Assembly (NCBI GenBank): GCA_023362775.1
Contig: JALMGJ010000029.1
Location: 3,378,501 to 3,442,500 of the forward strand
Direction: 5' to 3'
Origin: Charina bottae
Taxonomy: Eukaryota > Chordata > Lepidosauria > Squamata > Charinaidae
Length of the DNA stretch: 64,000 nucleotides
Both the position numbers and the translations under genes were made by a program. Below the pieces are notes generated by a model. It was not told where the DNA came from and made no database searches. It saw nothing but the letters and a program-made list of their open reading frames with translations. Numbering within the stretch: position 1 is the first letter of the stretch; the number at the start of each line of letters is the position of its first letter. Of the stretch, positions 46,050 to 57,509 are shown piece by piece.

Positions 46050-47865
46050 AAAGATATCATGGTATATGCCTACTATCAGCCCAGACTTTACTCATCATTG
46101 GCTCTAATCAAAGCTACTGACACTCAGCTCAACTCACTGCCACGTGCAGCCCTTTGGATCAGAAAATATTGGCTACAGAATAACAAAGAGACCAAAGTGA
46201 AAACTGCTGTACAAACAGCTGTACTACGTCCGCTTAAAAAAAACCCTTTTCTTTTACAAGGAACAGTACTGTATATGGATTCTTCACCCATTTTTCTTCC
46301 ATGACAGTTTAGCCTGAGAGAGAATGACTGGCCCTTTTCCATTTCAAGAGGAGACATGAAACTGGATCTCCCCAGTGCCAGTCTAACCCTGTATTTTTAC
46401 AGTTGGCACAAAATATTGCTGTCCAAATAATCATTGAAAGTTATTCTTACCTGCCAATAATAGAGCCTCTTAATAGATTATCAACACAATCCAAGGAGAG
46501 TGATTTTTTTCCTTTCCTGAAAAAGAAAATGATATTTCTACTTCAGTGGTAGAAATGCCATGAAATGAGGTAGCTGGTCAAGGGAAATGGCAACAGGAGT
46601 ATGTTTTACATAGCAAAATTTAAGACACAGCTTCTCATAAAACTAAAGCAACTATCTAGGGCACTGCAAAATCCTATCAAGACTCCTGTTTCTTTGAACA
46701 GGCAGACAGAAAAGCAATTGGTAAAGTTTTCCTGACTGGGGCATTAACCATGCAAAGAAACCAGTCCAGATATGGTAAAAAGCAATCAAAGTCATCGTAT
46801 TTCTTCATTTCTACTCTCAACCACAACAAGAGATGCACTGAGTACAAATGGTCTTTTGTGTTTTGAGAGCTGGGGGTGATGGCTTGAAACTGTTATGAAA
46901 CTTCATGCAAAAATCATGACGGAGCTAGTTTTTAAGGACAGGAACTTCAAAATGTCTAAAGGTCTGTACCGAGCAACAAGGCACAATGCCCTCTTATGCA
47001 CTCTTCCCAGCCCTGTTAAATCCTTTTTCATATACAGCAATTCAAACGGTACGCAGTATTCCAGATGCAAATGTACAACAGGTTTGCATAATGGTTTCCT
47101 ATGCTGGTGGATTTATTTTCAGTCTCTAGCATGCAAACCTGCCCTTGGGGGAGCTTCCTTTGTAGACATAACTTAATAAACAAAACACACCCAACTCTAA
47201 GGGGAGCTTGCCCACCAGCTCAAAAAACTCCCAAAAAGCATGCTCAGTGGGCATGAAATGTTAAGCGACTGATGGGGGAAGCAGATTAACAAGCAGAGAT
47301 CATGCTGGAATTATGGAATAGGCCGGAGAAGGGCATACTTAGCTGGCTGGCTGGAGTGCTAAAGATGGGGACTTGAGAGTGCCACATTTTGCTGTTCTGA
47401 TACCTTGACTGAATGCAGTGACAGGTTTAAAAGGTTAAGAGGAAAGGAAAGTTTCAACCAGGTAGAGATAATATATTCTGCCTCTAAACTTACTCAGTAA
47501 TGGATCATTGGTATTGTTATTAATATGTGGTATGAGCATGTGTCACAAATGAACAATGGAAGAAACACTCAGGAGGAACTGTGGCTTCCATGTATGTTTC
47601 AAAATCAGATAGTAGTTACATATTAATCATTCAATGTAATACATTGCTTGAACAAGCAGTTTCTGAATAGGAATACCTATTTTTTTTACTGTGAATAACT
47701 ACCATTTACTATAAAAATAGCCCTCTACTTAATTGCACCAAGTAATTGATTAAAATAGTCCTAGTTTGAACATATCTAGGTTAGGGCTTTCTCCTCTGAT
47801 AGCTGTTCACCATGGTTTCAAATAGGCTCTTCCTCAGTACCAATGAACTACAATCCTATCCTCTA
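46041..47865. other. Unassigned sequence
   Basis: No gene or repeat family recognised; ORFs of 77-93 codons lack motifs. Confidence 0.35.
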
Positions 47866-47870
47866 TCTCA

Positions 47871-47936
47871 GTATTTCTCAACCTTGACAACTTTAAGATT
47901 CGTGGACTTCAATTCCCAGAATTCCCCAGCCAGCCA
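47871..47936. repeat. Half copy of the palindromic hAT-like MITE
   Basis: CAGTATTTCTCAACCTTGAC through GTGGACTTCAATTCCCAGAA to CCCCAGCCAGCC: one arm only. Confidence 0.65.
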
Positions 47937-47989
47937 TGGAATAAATGGACACAAAAGACATTAGAGATTGATTTAATTTCCCTTGCTTG

Positions 47990-48400
47990 ACCCTCCCTGT
48001 CATAAAATCATCAACTGGTTGGAAGGTACCTTGGGGATCATTCAGTCTATGTCTGCCCAGTACAATATCCTCTAAATGGCATTTCTGAGAGTTGCTCATC
48101 CAGCCTTTCTTTAACATCTCCAGCAAAGGAGAATCCACCTCCTCCTGAGGCAGCCACTTCTATTGTTGACCCACCCTTACCATTAGGAATCGGTTTTGAT
48201 CCCCAAACAAAATCTCCTTCGTTGCAGTTTAGATCCCCTCTTTCTTGACTTGTATTCCGGAAGAATTCTGAGCAAGTCTGTCCCATTTCTCTAGTACATG
48301 ACAGTTTAGATACTTGAAGACAGCCATCATACTGCTTCTTCAAGCAATATATCTATATTCAGGGCCTTTTTGCCTACACTTGGACTTTTTAAACTATCCT
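47990..48400 (-). mobile_element. CR1 LINE 3' UTR fragment
   Basis: The plus strand shows the inverted CR1 end: TCATAAAATCATCAACTGGT TGGAAGGTACCTTGGGGATC, then TCCTCCTGAGGCAGCCACTT, then TACTTGAAGACAGCCATCAT. This order is the reverse complement of the classic CR1 terminal region, with the element's 3' end at about 47990. No coding frame remains. Confidence 0.75.
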
Positions 48401-49388
48401 GCCTCACCCAGAATTCCACATGCCCAGGAATGCTGCCACTTAGACTCTAAAGTGCCTGATGATTAGCCAAGCCTTGGAGCAACCTGACTTTAGGCGGTTT
48501 CAAGGTATTCTGCGTGGAAGAACCATCCTCAGATCATCCACTATCCAGATGCAACCACAAGAGCAACGGTTTCCTGCCATCTAACCTCTAACTCATTTCC
48601 CCCTCTTCATTCTATTTTCTTTGCAATCTACCATTTGATCATCTCATCTCAATTCTGCTACAAATTGACTGGATCTTAAACCTCATCTGCATTTACAGTA
48701 TACTGTAAATTGACCGCCTTCACATTGAACTAACCATGAACAATACATTTATATTGGACTATAGGAAAACCTGAATAATGAGATTCCAGTACTATATTTT
48801 CAGGAGGGAGAATAGAAACCAAAACAAATAGGAAAAAAAAAAAGAATAGAAAACAAGAGTCGTAGTTTCGTTGGCAGGCAATTTCAGAGTGCAAATGGAA
48901 GCAGGAGGCCCATGGGAAGCAGAACACTCCCGTTCTAACCTTTTGGATTGTTTTGGCCCCACCACAAATCAATCCAAAAGCCTTCAGTGAAAATCTGGCT
49001 GCTTTGCTGCCTAATAACACCAGCTCAATCTTGAAATGCAGAAGGCTGCATGTTGTTCCCCTGTCTGATACACCCTGCAGGATGAAACAGCTGGAGAAAG
49101 TCAAGTGGAGAACTCTGAGGAAAAGAAGCAATTCTGCACTTTACTTGTCCTTTTTCAATGACTGCAGCGAGTATGAATGGCCTTCAGCCATTCATCTCAG
49201 TTTCCTTGCATCAGGGGGGTCTCTCACAAAGCCTTTATAAATAGAATGGCCACACTGATTAAACCAGAGCACTGTTGCTCTGTTCAGTGAATGAGTACAA
49301 CATTCATTTATTTATTCACTTCTTCTCTATGCTGCCCAATCCTGAGGGCTCTACACAGCTAACAATCTCATCGTAAGCTAAAAGCATC
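48401..49388. other. Unassigned sequence
   Basis: No gene recognised. The 133-codon minus ORF at 48730-49131 includes a Phe-rich stretch derived from a poly-A tract (48831-48843) and has no supporting motif. Confidence 0.35.
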
Positions 49389-49389
49389 C

Positions 49390-49567
49390 AAAGAATAAGA
49401 ATAAGAATAAGAATAAGAATAAGAATAAGAATAAGAATAAGAATAAGAATAAGAATAAGAATAAGAATAAGAATAAGAATAAGAATAAGAATAAGAGAAT
49501 AAGAGAATAAGAATAAAAGAATAAAAGAATAAGAATAAGAATAAGAATAAGAATAAGAATAAGAATA
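49390..49567. repeat. (AAGAAT)n array, about 178 bp
   Basis: Uniform AAGAAT hexamers over about 49390-49490, then a variant patch (AAGAGAAT, AAGAATAAAAG) and a return to the uniform unit. ORFs of repeating Ile-Leu or Ser-Tyr across it are artefacts. Confidence 0.95.
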
Positions 49568-49747
49568 TAGCCAAATATACATTGGGAAGGGAAATCAAAA
49601 TTGAAAGGTAAAACCAGAAAAGTTGTGCACTCATGAAGCCCGCTTCCAATCAGAGCATTTCCTTCTCTGCTAGATGGAGCAGATAAGTCTTGGAAGCTTT
49701 CCTAAGGCCCAGCAAGGATTGAGCTGGCAATCCCTGCAAGAAGAGAG

Positions 49748-50365
49748 TTACAAAGTGTGAAACAACCCATTCTCAAGCCCTGTCAGATGACAATCATGTA
49801 GGGCCAAGATTGGAAGGGACTTAACCCTGTTTAATCTTGTTGGACAAGCAGATGAATATGGGAGAAGGTGGTCCCTCAGATAATCAAGTCCAGAACCAAG
49901 TAGGGCCTTAAAGGTGATAACCAGAGCCTTGAATTGTACCTGGAAGTCAGTGCAGTTCCCTAAGACTTCAATAAACTGGGATTCACCCATTGCTTCCCAG
50001 GCAGTTGCATCCTGTACCTCCTGTAGCTTCCAAACACTCTTCAAAGGCATTATACTAATCCATATGGGAGGTGAGTTGGATTTGGGTAGCTGTGAATAGG
50101 TCTCTCTGATCCAGGTATGGCTGCAATTGGCATACAATTGAGTCCCCTTCGTGGGAGATGGGGCGGTGATATAAATTGAATTATAAATAAATAAAATAAA
50201 TACAAGATGTAACTGTGAGAAAGCCCTTGTAGCCACAGCTGCCACCTGCCCATTGAGCAGGAGCTGCGAGTTCAGAAGAACCCCCAAATTGTGGATCACC
50301 ACTGAGCAGGAGAATATAAATTCATTCAGAGTTAAAGATGGCATTTCTCTGGAATCATTAGGCAT
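49748..50365 (-). pseudogene. Eroded L3 reverse transcriptase C-terminal region
   Basis: A 205-codon ORF that runs through the L3 C-terminal domain. Residues of about FILFIYNSIYITAPSPTKGT come from the inserted tail read on the opposite strand, so they are foreign to the protein. The YADD box is not in this frame. Confidence 0.7.
50145..50205 (+). repeat. Solo L3/CR1 3' tail nested in an L3 LINE
   Basis: GAGTCCCCTTCGTGGGAGAT, then GGGGCGGTGATATAAATTGA and a (AATA)n run, in the opposite orientation to the host L3 copy. It interrupts that copy's C-terminal coding region. Confidence 0.8.
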
Positions 50366-51099
50366 ACAAACCCAAATCCCTTGTCTTGGAGGGATTCAAT
50401 CTGAATCTCTTCCTCTCCATCCAGATTATGACAACCTCCAGTGCTCCAGGTAAGTTCTTCTACTATTTGATACAGGGCTGAGATGCATAGCTGGGTGTCT
50501 TCAGCACGTTGATGACACCAAACCCCATGCTGAAGGATAACTCCCCAGCAGTTTCATGTAGATATTAAAAAGGAGAGGAAAGAAGAAAGATTCATGAATC
50601 ACTCCCACTGATTGGAATCTTCCCCTCAAGAAGGAGGAGAACCACTGTGAAACAATGTTTCTACCCCAATCCCATTCTGGAAGCGGTCAAGAAAGGTACC
50701 ATGGTTGATGGTACTGAAAGCCACAGCGAACTCAAGGAGGACCAGGAGGGTTGCACTCTCCCAATCTTGATCTCATCATAGGTCATCCACAAGCACAACT
50801 AACACAGTTTCCATGTTGTATCCCAGCCTGAAACCTGGCTGCTATGGGTCCAAATAATTTGCTTCCTCTAGGGCTTTCTGAAATTGCAGGGCCGCCACTT
50901 AATAAATAATAAGGGCATAGCATTACCCAACAGATTCTAGTATTGGTTAGGACTGACATGGAAGCAGGAAACACATGGCAAAACCCTTCAGAAAAATCTG
51001 GTTCAGAAATGAGATAACTACGAAGTGACAATTATTGTCAAGGGGTTACAATGAGTACTGAAGAGCTGCATGGCAAAGGGATTAATTATTATTAATGAC

Positions 51100-51265
51100 T
51101 GATTGTCCAAACAAGAGGAAGATAAAATAAGGTCCCTATTTTGTCCTTGGCCCATTCCATTTCATCATTATAATTAATGACTACAGTAGAGCAAAAGCTT
51201 AGAAAGTGCTCCTTAAATTAGTAGATTATACAAAAACTCAGCAAGCCAGAATCACTTCTGGAGTC
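51100..51265 (+). mobile_element. Possible CR1 reverse-transcriptase scrap
   Basis: The plus-strand translation contains GPYFVLGPFHFIIIIND and, 20 residues later, LKLVDYTKTQQ. These resemble the CR1 words GSILGPVLFNIFINDLD and IKFADDTKIG. Highly eroded; the call is tentative. Confidence 0.35.
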
Positions 51266-51750
51266 AGTCATAAGTCTTAAAGTCTTCTTTGTGCTTTGAA
51301 GAGCATTACAGGGGAAAAAGTGAGAGCATTTCAACAGTGACAATCACTGAGCAGAAGACAATAAACTGGAACATTTTGAAGCAAAATTGCCAATTCAATG
51401 AGAGAAGCTGGTAAGAAATTCAGATATAGGTTTTCTACATTTTCAATTATCTCTTAAGAATAGATCAGTATTCTTTTTAATCAAATGGGTTTTATTGCAT
51501 GAAAATAATCCCACAATAAATTTGCTGGGCTTGTAGCTGCCACAGGACTCTGCCTACTCCAGTGGATTTTGGCATGTTTAGTCTGATATAGTCAATCCTG
51601 CAATAAGTCTAAAACCTGTCATTTTTATCCAAGTAGTGCAGAGCTTTCTATGGGCTGAGTATTGTATTTCACCTTTGAATGACATGCATGGTGTCAGTTT
51701 CCATAATGGAGTGGATTAAATTTGATTGATTTATATTTAGTGGATGCCCC
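51266..51750. other. Unassigned sequence
   Basis: No gene or repeat family recognised. Confidence 0.4.
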
Positions 51751-51753
51751 GTG

Positions 51754-51793
51754 TATGTATGTATGTATGTATGTATGTATGTATGTATGTATG

Positions 51794-51826
<33 letters not shown>

Positions 51827-51830
51827 TTAA
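51754..51830 (+). repeat. (GTAT)n plus (TA)n compound microsatellite
   Basis: About eleven GTAT units (51754-51797) followed by about fourteen TA units. Confidence 0.95.
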
Positions 51831-52283
51831 AATCTGTCATATTAAAAGTTTCCATTTCTTAGCCATTGTTAGGATGGCTCTGAGGGCCTCTTCTAAGATT
51901 TTCGGATAAACAACGTGGCAAGACTTCCCCAGTAGCGCCAAAGTTAACGCTAAGCTTTTTACAGATCCAGCTCCACTGTTCCTAGCTATATTCCTGGATT
52001 CTGATCCCCACATAATCCAAACTCCTGATCCAAACCACTGTGAATGGGTCTATGTCAAGAACCAAAGGGCAGAGAGATGGAGTGCCAGACTACCTGAAAT
52101 ATTGGTCTACTTGGAGTAATGACCTTCATGGGAGTAGATTATTACACTCATACAGTCCAGGTTCTGCAATTAATTTTGAACCACACAAGCTGTATTCGAA
52201 TGAAGACCAGAAGGTTTCAGTCTTTCTGCACAATTAAATGTTGGAACAATTTTTATGATAATCTGATATAGTTCTGATTCTGA
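51831..52283. other. Unassigned sequence
   Basis: No gene or repeat family recognised. Confidence 0.4.
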
Positions 52284-52291
52284 CATTTGAA

Positions 52292-52718
52292 TAGGCTGAC
52301 CATACGTCCCATTTCGAACGGGACAGTCCCGTTTTTTTTTAGCATTTTTCAACCGTCCTTTCGTTTTGATAAAAATCTCAATTTTGTCCCGTTTTTTAAA
52401 CCCAGCACGAATGGTGCGGAAGGAGGATCCGAGCCGGAGCTGCCAATTGGAGGCAGCCCGGAAGAGGAAGCCCTCCCACCTATCAGTGCGTGGCCAAGGA
52501 GGGCGGAGAGGCGGAGAGGAGGGTGGACCGGGGTGGGGCTTGCAGGCAGGAGCCAATCGCGTGGACCAGGGGGTGGGGTTTGCAGGTGGGAGCCAATCGC
52601 GTGGACTGGGGGGCAAGGACCCCTGTCTTTTTCATAAATACGGAATATTACATAAGACCCCGTCCCGTTTTGCCATCCCAATGTCCCATTTTTGTCTCAA
52701 GGAAATATGGTCAGCCTA
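52292..52718. mobile_element. hAT-like MITE (427 bp), perfect 8-bp TSD
   Basis: TIR TAGGCTGACCATA at both ends (the right end reads TATGGTCAGCCTA). CATTTGAA is duplicated at 52284-52291 and 52719-52726. Subterminal sequence has repeated GTCCCGTTTT words. The interior carries two direct 40-bp-period units (about 52532-52571 and 52572-52611) built on TTGCAGGCAGGAGCCAATCG, shared with the element at 37584-37829. Arg/Gly-rich ORFs across it are compositional. Confidence 0.88.
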
Positions 52719-52726
52719 CATTTGAA

Positions 52727-53120
52727 TGGTCCTGACAATATTTTGCTACTAATACTAGACTGCATTGACTTGAATGCTGGATTAAACAGATCTTGAAGAT
52801 ACCTGAACTTTCTGCTGCTTTATGACTCTACACTGCACTTATTACCCTGCTGTGTGACCTCTGGATAGTTAAATTGTCATACATACATACACACACACAC
52901 AGTATATTACAAAATTCTCCCACTGTTAGCAAGTATTCAAACAAGATTCACCAGAACTTTAGAAATGTTCTCCAAATTTAGCTTTTTCGTTCCAAAACAA
53001 ATATGAGAGGGAGAGTTGTTTTCAACAGCGGAAAGTTGGAGAAAGCAATTAGTTTACTTTGTGACACATGTAAAGATAAAGCCAGGGCTTTGATCAGTTG
53101 TAGTCACCATCTTGACATTG
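52727..53120. other. Unassigned sequence
   Basis: Short (CA)n at about 52884-52900; otherwise nothing recognised. Confidence 0.4.
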
Positions 53121-53125
53121 TCAAG

Positions 53126-53238
53126 TGTTGTCCGAAGACGCTTCCACATTCATGTGGCCACATGACGCATGCGTAAAACTGTTACCTACCCACCTATTCA
53201 TCTACTTGCATTTGCATGCTTTCGAATTGCTAGGTTGC
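53126..53238 (-). mobile_element. Sauria-type SINE fragment (middle portion)
   Basis: GTTGTCCGAAGACGCTTCCA through CATTTGCATGCTTTCGAATT GCTAGGTTG. This is the inverted body of the SINE, without head, hairpin or tail, and the GGTACCACTTCGG portion is shortened. It joins 5S-SINE-like sequence directly. Confidence 0.8.
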
Positions 53239-53590
53239 CCCTGGGATCAGCTTAACTTTGATCTCAAAACTAAGCAGGTAATGAACAAACTAGCAGGACA
53301 CCTCATTCCTGTAGGATAGACTGGGAATCTGAGAAAAACATGGTGTCTGCTGGGGGGCAAACAACAAAATTTGTGAGGTGATGTCATGAGATGAATGCTA
53401 TGATACTTGATCAAACATAAGTATACCATGGTGGTATTTGTGTGATGAAGTCACCATGCGTATATTGGCATTTTGACATCATCACAGTTGACTGAGGATG
53501 CCACTCCCCGGAAGAAGGCAATGGCAAAATTGCATGGTTATTTCATGTGGTCACCAGGAGCTGAACAGCATTTGAAGGAATGTCTATCTT
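53239..53590 (+). mobile_element. 5S-rRNA-derived SINE-like sequence (tentative)
   Basis: TTTGATCTCAAAACTAAGCA GG recalls the 5S rRNA words GATCTCGGAAGCTAAGCAGGG. Downstream, CCGGAAGAAGGCAATGGCAA and GGTCACCAGGAGCTGAACAG match the SINE-type body of the 18186 copy. The order supports the same family as 18186-18405, but the middle is unfamiliar. Confidence 0.4.
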
Positions 53591-53892
53591 TCCCCTTTAG
53601 CATTGTTGTTCCAGTCAAATCAGGCATATAAATTCTGTCTCCTCTTTTTTTTTAATCTGTTCTTGGAATATGTTGTGCTCAACATGGAAGGCAATTAGAA
53701 AATCAATCTCTGCATAAATAAAGCACACATCTTTAAATTATTAAAACATCCATGAATTTAGCAAGGTTCATGGAGCTGCTGCTCTTCACCAGTTTCTTCA
53801 TATGGAAGTGTCATCTGTGCACACACACTCACACATAGGCAACAGAGGACAGCTTTCAAGCCTTGAAAAGATACAACTGTTTTGAAGAGTTA
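53591..53892. other. Unassigned sequence
   Basis: A short CA/CACA tract at about 53820-53835; otherwise nothing recognised. Confidence 0.4.
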
Positions 53893-53893
53893 G

Positions 53894-53958
53894 AGCAGTG
53901 TTTCTCAACCTTGGCAGCTTGAAGATGTGTGGACTTCAACTCCCAGAATTCCCCAGCC
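53894..53958. repeat. Half copy of the palindromic hAT-like MITE
   Basis: CAGTGTTTCTCAACCTTGGC through TGTGGACTTCAACTCCCAGA to CCCCAGCCA; one arm only. Confidence 0.7.
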
Positions 53959-55184
53959 ACAAGCTCCTCTTTGAAATGCTTTGCACAATCTTATCAGAAA
54001 GCATGATTACCTTGTGCAGTGAGATTCCTCATATATGTTTGCCTCTGTTAAGCAAGTTTATAAAGTTTTAAAATTATATCATAACCTGTTTGACCAAAGA
54101 CTAGGGGTAAGTCATAAAAAGAAGGATATGTGTGCTTAAAAAGTTTCAATCTGCTTCCAACTCCATCTAAATGTACTCCTTGGCTTCCATCCAGATTTCT
54201 CTTTAGTCACAGTGTGACACCTTTAGCTGTTTTGTAATTTTAGTATATTTTCCCTGACTAATTTTTTTCACAGCTAGTTGGATAGGTTCATCTTTCTTCT
54301 CTTCTTGTTCTTTTAATTAATGCTAGTTGAGTATATCTTGATTGTAATGTATAGTGTTTCTCTCTTTAAGTTCTCTAGGTTGTACTTCTTGGAAGGGCAT
54401 GGCTTCTGAATTAAGTTCAGCTTCTTATGACTTCTTGGATAAGTCCATGGAATTATCTTGCCAACAATATGGAAGGTGTTTGCCATGGCCACCTTCTGAA
54501 AAGTTTTCTTTTTTCACTTCCCAATCTAGTTCATAGGCCTGGGGGTTTTGGTTGGTGTCCCAGCCAACAACTTAATGATAAACACACAAATACATCCAGT
54601 GCATTGTATGTGTGGTCCCCTAACTCTATGCATCTTTCTTAGAAAAATTCCTTGTTTGTTCAGCAGGCAATCTGTCAAAATTCCCAAGGGTGAGAGTCCT
54701 GTTTAAAAGCAACAAGAACTGGACTACTTTCTTCAGGGGAACAAATGCCATCAACTATAATGGGCTCAAGGAAAAAGAATGAAGATCACTCATTGCTTCC
54801 GCTGATAACCAATCCATAAAAGGATTAATAAAATTCAAGGGTTGATATCATAAAGACAACTGCAGACTTTAAACACATTTTAAACAGCTGCTTTTGAAGA
54901 ACTGGGGAGAAGGAATGGTAGGAATGTGAGAGTTATCTCATTCAGGTGCAGAATGGTAGATGAAACCATCAATTTGTTAGTTAAGATTCCATGGGATAAT
55001 TTGTGACTTTTCCTGCAACAACCTTACCTCAGTTAACTTTGTGGACTGTGTATCTCTCTGTGTTAAAAGAATGACAAATCCTGATATTCAGACTTGGAGT
55101 TTGTGTCATCATTTCCCTAAATGATAGTATTGTGAATTGCATCTATCATCGAGCAGCCTAGAACATATAATTTTCTGTGGTCTT
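53959..55184. other. Unassigned sequence
   Basis: No gene or repeat family recognised. Confidence 0.4.
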
Positions 55185-55189
55185 TGAGA

Positions 55190-55452
55190 AATCATGGAGG
55201 GAGGGTGTAATGCCAGGAGATTGGAGAAGAGCAATTCCTCTTCTTATAAAAAGGAAAAAAGAAGACCCACATAACTACAGACCGGTCAGCTTGACATCAA
55301 TACTGAGCAAAAGTAGAACAGATTATTTAACAGTTGGTTTGTGAACATTTAGGGAAAAAATGCATTGCTTGGCAGCAGCCAGCTTAGGTTTATCAAGGAC
55401 AAGACATGCCAAACCAACCTGATCTCCTTTTTGGACAGAATAGCCAATTGGT
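55190..55452 (+). mobile_element. CR1 LINE reverse-transcriptase fragment
   Basis: Plus-strand reading gives LEKSNSSSYKKEKR then NYRPVSLTSI-like residues (55272-55305), LGSSQLRFIKDKTCQTNLIS (about 55370-55430) and FLDRIANW. The order matches the CR1 fingers/palm words NYRPVSLTS, SQHGF-KGKSC-TNLI and F-DRVT. The frame is broken. It ends in a (GT)n/(GC)n tract at 55452-55476. Confidence 0.65.
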
Positions 55453-55476
55453 GTGTGTGTGTGTGCGCGCGTGTGA

Positions 55477-55964
55477 GCCTGGGTGTATGGTTTATTTTTA
55501 AAGACTGAAGAATTGTGGGACAGGGAACAAATTAGTGGCAGCTAGCTCTGTATTTACACTGACTGGCAGAGCTGCATACGCTTAAAAATGATTTGGAAGA
55601 TGTACTTTAGACCTCACACAACTGCAAGCACACAGCCTCTCTGGTATTCATTAAAGGAGCTCCTCTTTCTTCAGATTTTTGGGCAAAGCTGAAAAAGGTG
55701 CAGCTGTTTTAAGGATTCAGTTCATTAAAGTTAATATGTGGGAGCCTGAAAAAAAAAGACATGCATGCTTTAATGAAGAGCAGAGAGGTGCTGTGTGCAT
55801 GTGAGGTCTGAGGACATCTTCCAAGCCATTTTTGGAGTTTGCATAGCCCCACTGACTGGTAGCTTCTTTCTGGAGCAGTTTTTCTTTCCTGCCTTAAGTG
55901 GAGATACAAAAGGTGAAAACTAGATCATCAGTCTATGTTCTATCAGTGAGCTGTAGTGTTTCCC
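55477..55964. other. Unassigned sequence
   Basis: No gene recognised; an inverted word pair, AAAGCTGAAAAAGGTGCAGC / AAAGGAGCTCCTCTTTCTTC region, is not convincing. Confidence 0.3.
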
Positions 55965-55967
55965 CTT

Positions 55968-56036
55968 TATAACCACCCAGAGTCGCTCTCCGAGTGAGAT
56001 GGGTGGTGAATAAATCTGATATATATATATATATAA
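55968..56036 (+). repeat. Solo L3/CR1 3' tail
   Basis: ATAACCACCCAGAGTCGCTC then GTGAGATGGGTGGTGAATAA, followed by a (TA)n run instead of (AATA)n. Confidence 0.7.
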
Positions 56037-56990
56037 TCCAATTCTGTAACATTAAGCGGAACTTATTCTTCAGCGAACGTATATAAGGACGAAAGGCCTA
56101 AGATCCAATTGTGATTCAGTGAATTCCATTTCCAGGTATATTTCTTTTCCCCTAAAAGAATAGTTCCCATTCATTCCTATGGAAAAAGCAAAAGCATATG
56201 GAGAGATATTTCTGCAGTAAAAGTAAGATGCATGCCATACATGAGGCAATGTTTCCAAAGATGGGTTCCATAGATGTATAGAAAATATCAGGTGGAGGAG
56301 ATTGTACCTCCTCCACCTGACCTGTTCAACACTCAAGTCCCACCATTATACATACCCCGCTGAACACACCAAGAGGCCATGGGTTAGCTCCATTGTGAGC
56401 AGCAAATGACACCAGGAGAACTACCGTCTGGACATCAGAAACTGCCACTGGCAGTGATGTCCTGATTGTAAGTATTATGAATTAAGACAATGCTCAATCA
56501 TAAAGACAGTCTTTGTGCACAGTTTGAGACTTGAACTGTAAATGCCATTTCTGTCTGAAAAACTGTCCACCATCGGACATCCGGGGGAGGAATAGTGAAC
56601 TGAAGATGGCTCTGTGAAAGCGGAACTGACGACAGTGGCAAAGACCAAGGAACCAGTGAGTAGACCGGTTCCTCAGAACCTCTCTGGATAAGGAGAGAAC
56701 AGGAGATTGCCCACATGTGCTCCAGATGGCTGCTCTGCACAAGTAGACCACAGGACAATGGTTTTCCATGGTTTGAGCACCAGGAGACAACAGGGTTAGC
56801 CAACTTGCTCGCAACAGCAGTGGAACCTTTTAAAGGACACTAAGTCACAAACCACACTTTCTAATCACTTTTGGAAATTGTTCATTAACTATTCTAAAGG
56901 TATTAGAGACCTTCAGAATGACAGGTTTGAGAGTTTTCATCAGGTGAGTCTATCTTCCACTCTGAACAAAATAAAACATAATTATAACCT
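56037..56990. other. Unassigned sequence, possibly upstream part of the L1-like element
   Basis: An inverted pair, GTGGAGGAGATTGTACCTCC TCCACCTGA (56293-56321), forms a small hairpin. Overlapping minus ORFs of about 100 codons at 56494-56814 have no motif. It may be 5' UTR of the L1-like backbone that follows. Confidence 0.3.
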
Positions 56991-57509
56991 TAAGAACTTA
57001 AAGAATTTGAAATAAACAGCAAAAAGCTAAATAAGATTTTGATCTAAGAAAGTTATAAATGGACTAAGGGTCCAGATAAATTTGGAATATTGACTTTTAC
57101 TATAAGATTTTGGAATTAACTATAAAAAATAAACACCTTCTCGTGGGAACCAGAGTTATTTTGCAAGTCATATCAAAAGATAAGTGATGATTTTAGAAAC
57201 TGGACACTAGAGGGGAGTGAAGATTTTAAGGAGAAGAAAAAAAAATACAAGCCTCTTCTTGATGTCAGTTAATACTGGGACTTACAGAATGATACAAAGC
57301 ATTATAACGTCGGAAATATTAAAGGAGATATTTGAAGAATTGAGCCAGAAGCTAGTAACTACAATATCAACACTGTCAGTAATGATGTCTGCTTCAATGG
57401 TAGACTATGTCTAAAAGATGTTAATGAAGGCATGACAGATGTGGAACAAATTATATCTGATAAGACAGAGAAAGTACAGAATGTGGAACTACAAATTAGA
57501 GGCCAAGAT

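Larger units (their letters stand above)
49655..50905 (-). mobile_element. Eroded L3-group (CR1) LINE, with an L3 tail inserted
   Basis: Minus-strand words parallel the younger L3 copies: VIHNLGVLLNSQLLLNGQVA, ATRAFSQLHLV, MPLKSVWKLQEVQDATAWEA, DFQVQFKALVITFKALLGSG and, at 50800-50900, the GYNMETVLVVL / LEEANYLDP-type start of the palm. Reading is broken by frameshifts and by the solo tail at 50145-50205. No intact enzyme. It is intermediate in decay between the 12-kb and 62-kb copies. Confidence 0.75.

Noticed and set aside
52170..52725. Pro/Arg-rich ORFs of 110-148 codons
   Set aside because: They overlap each other in several frames across the GC-rich module of a MITE; no conserved motif.
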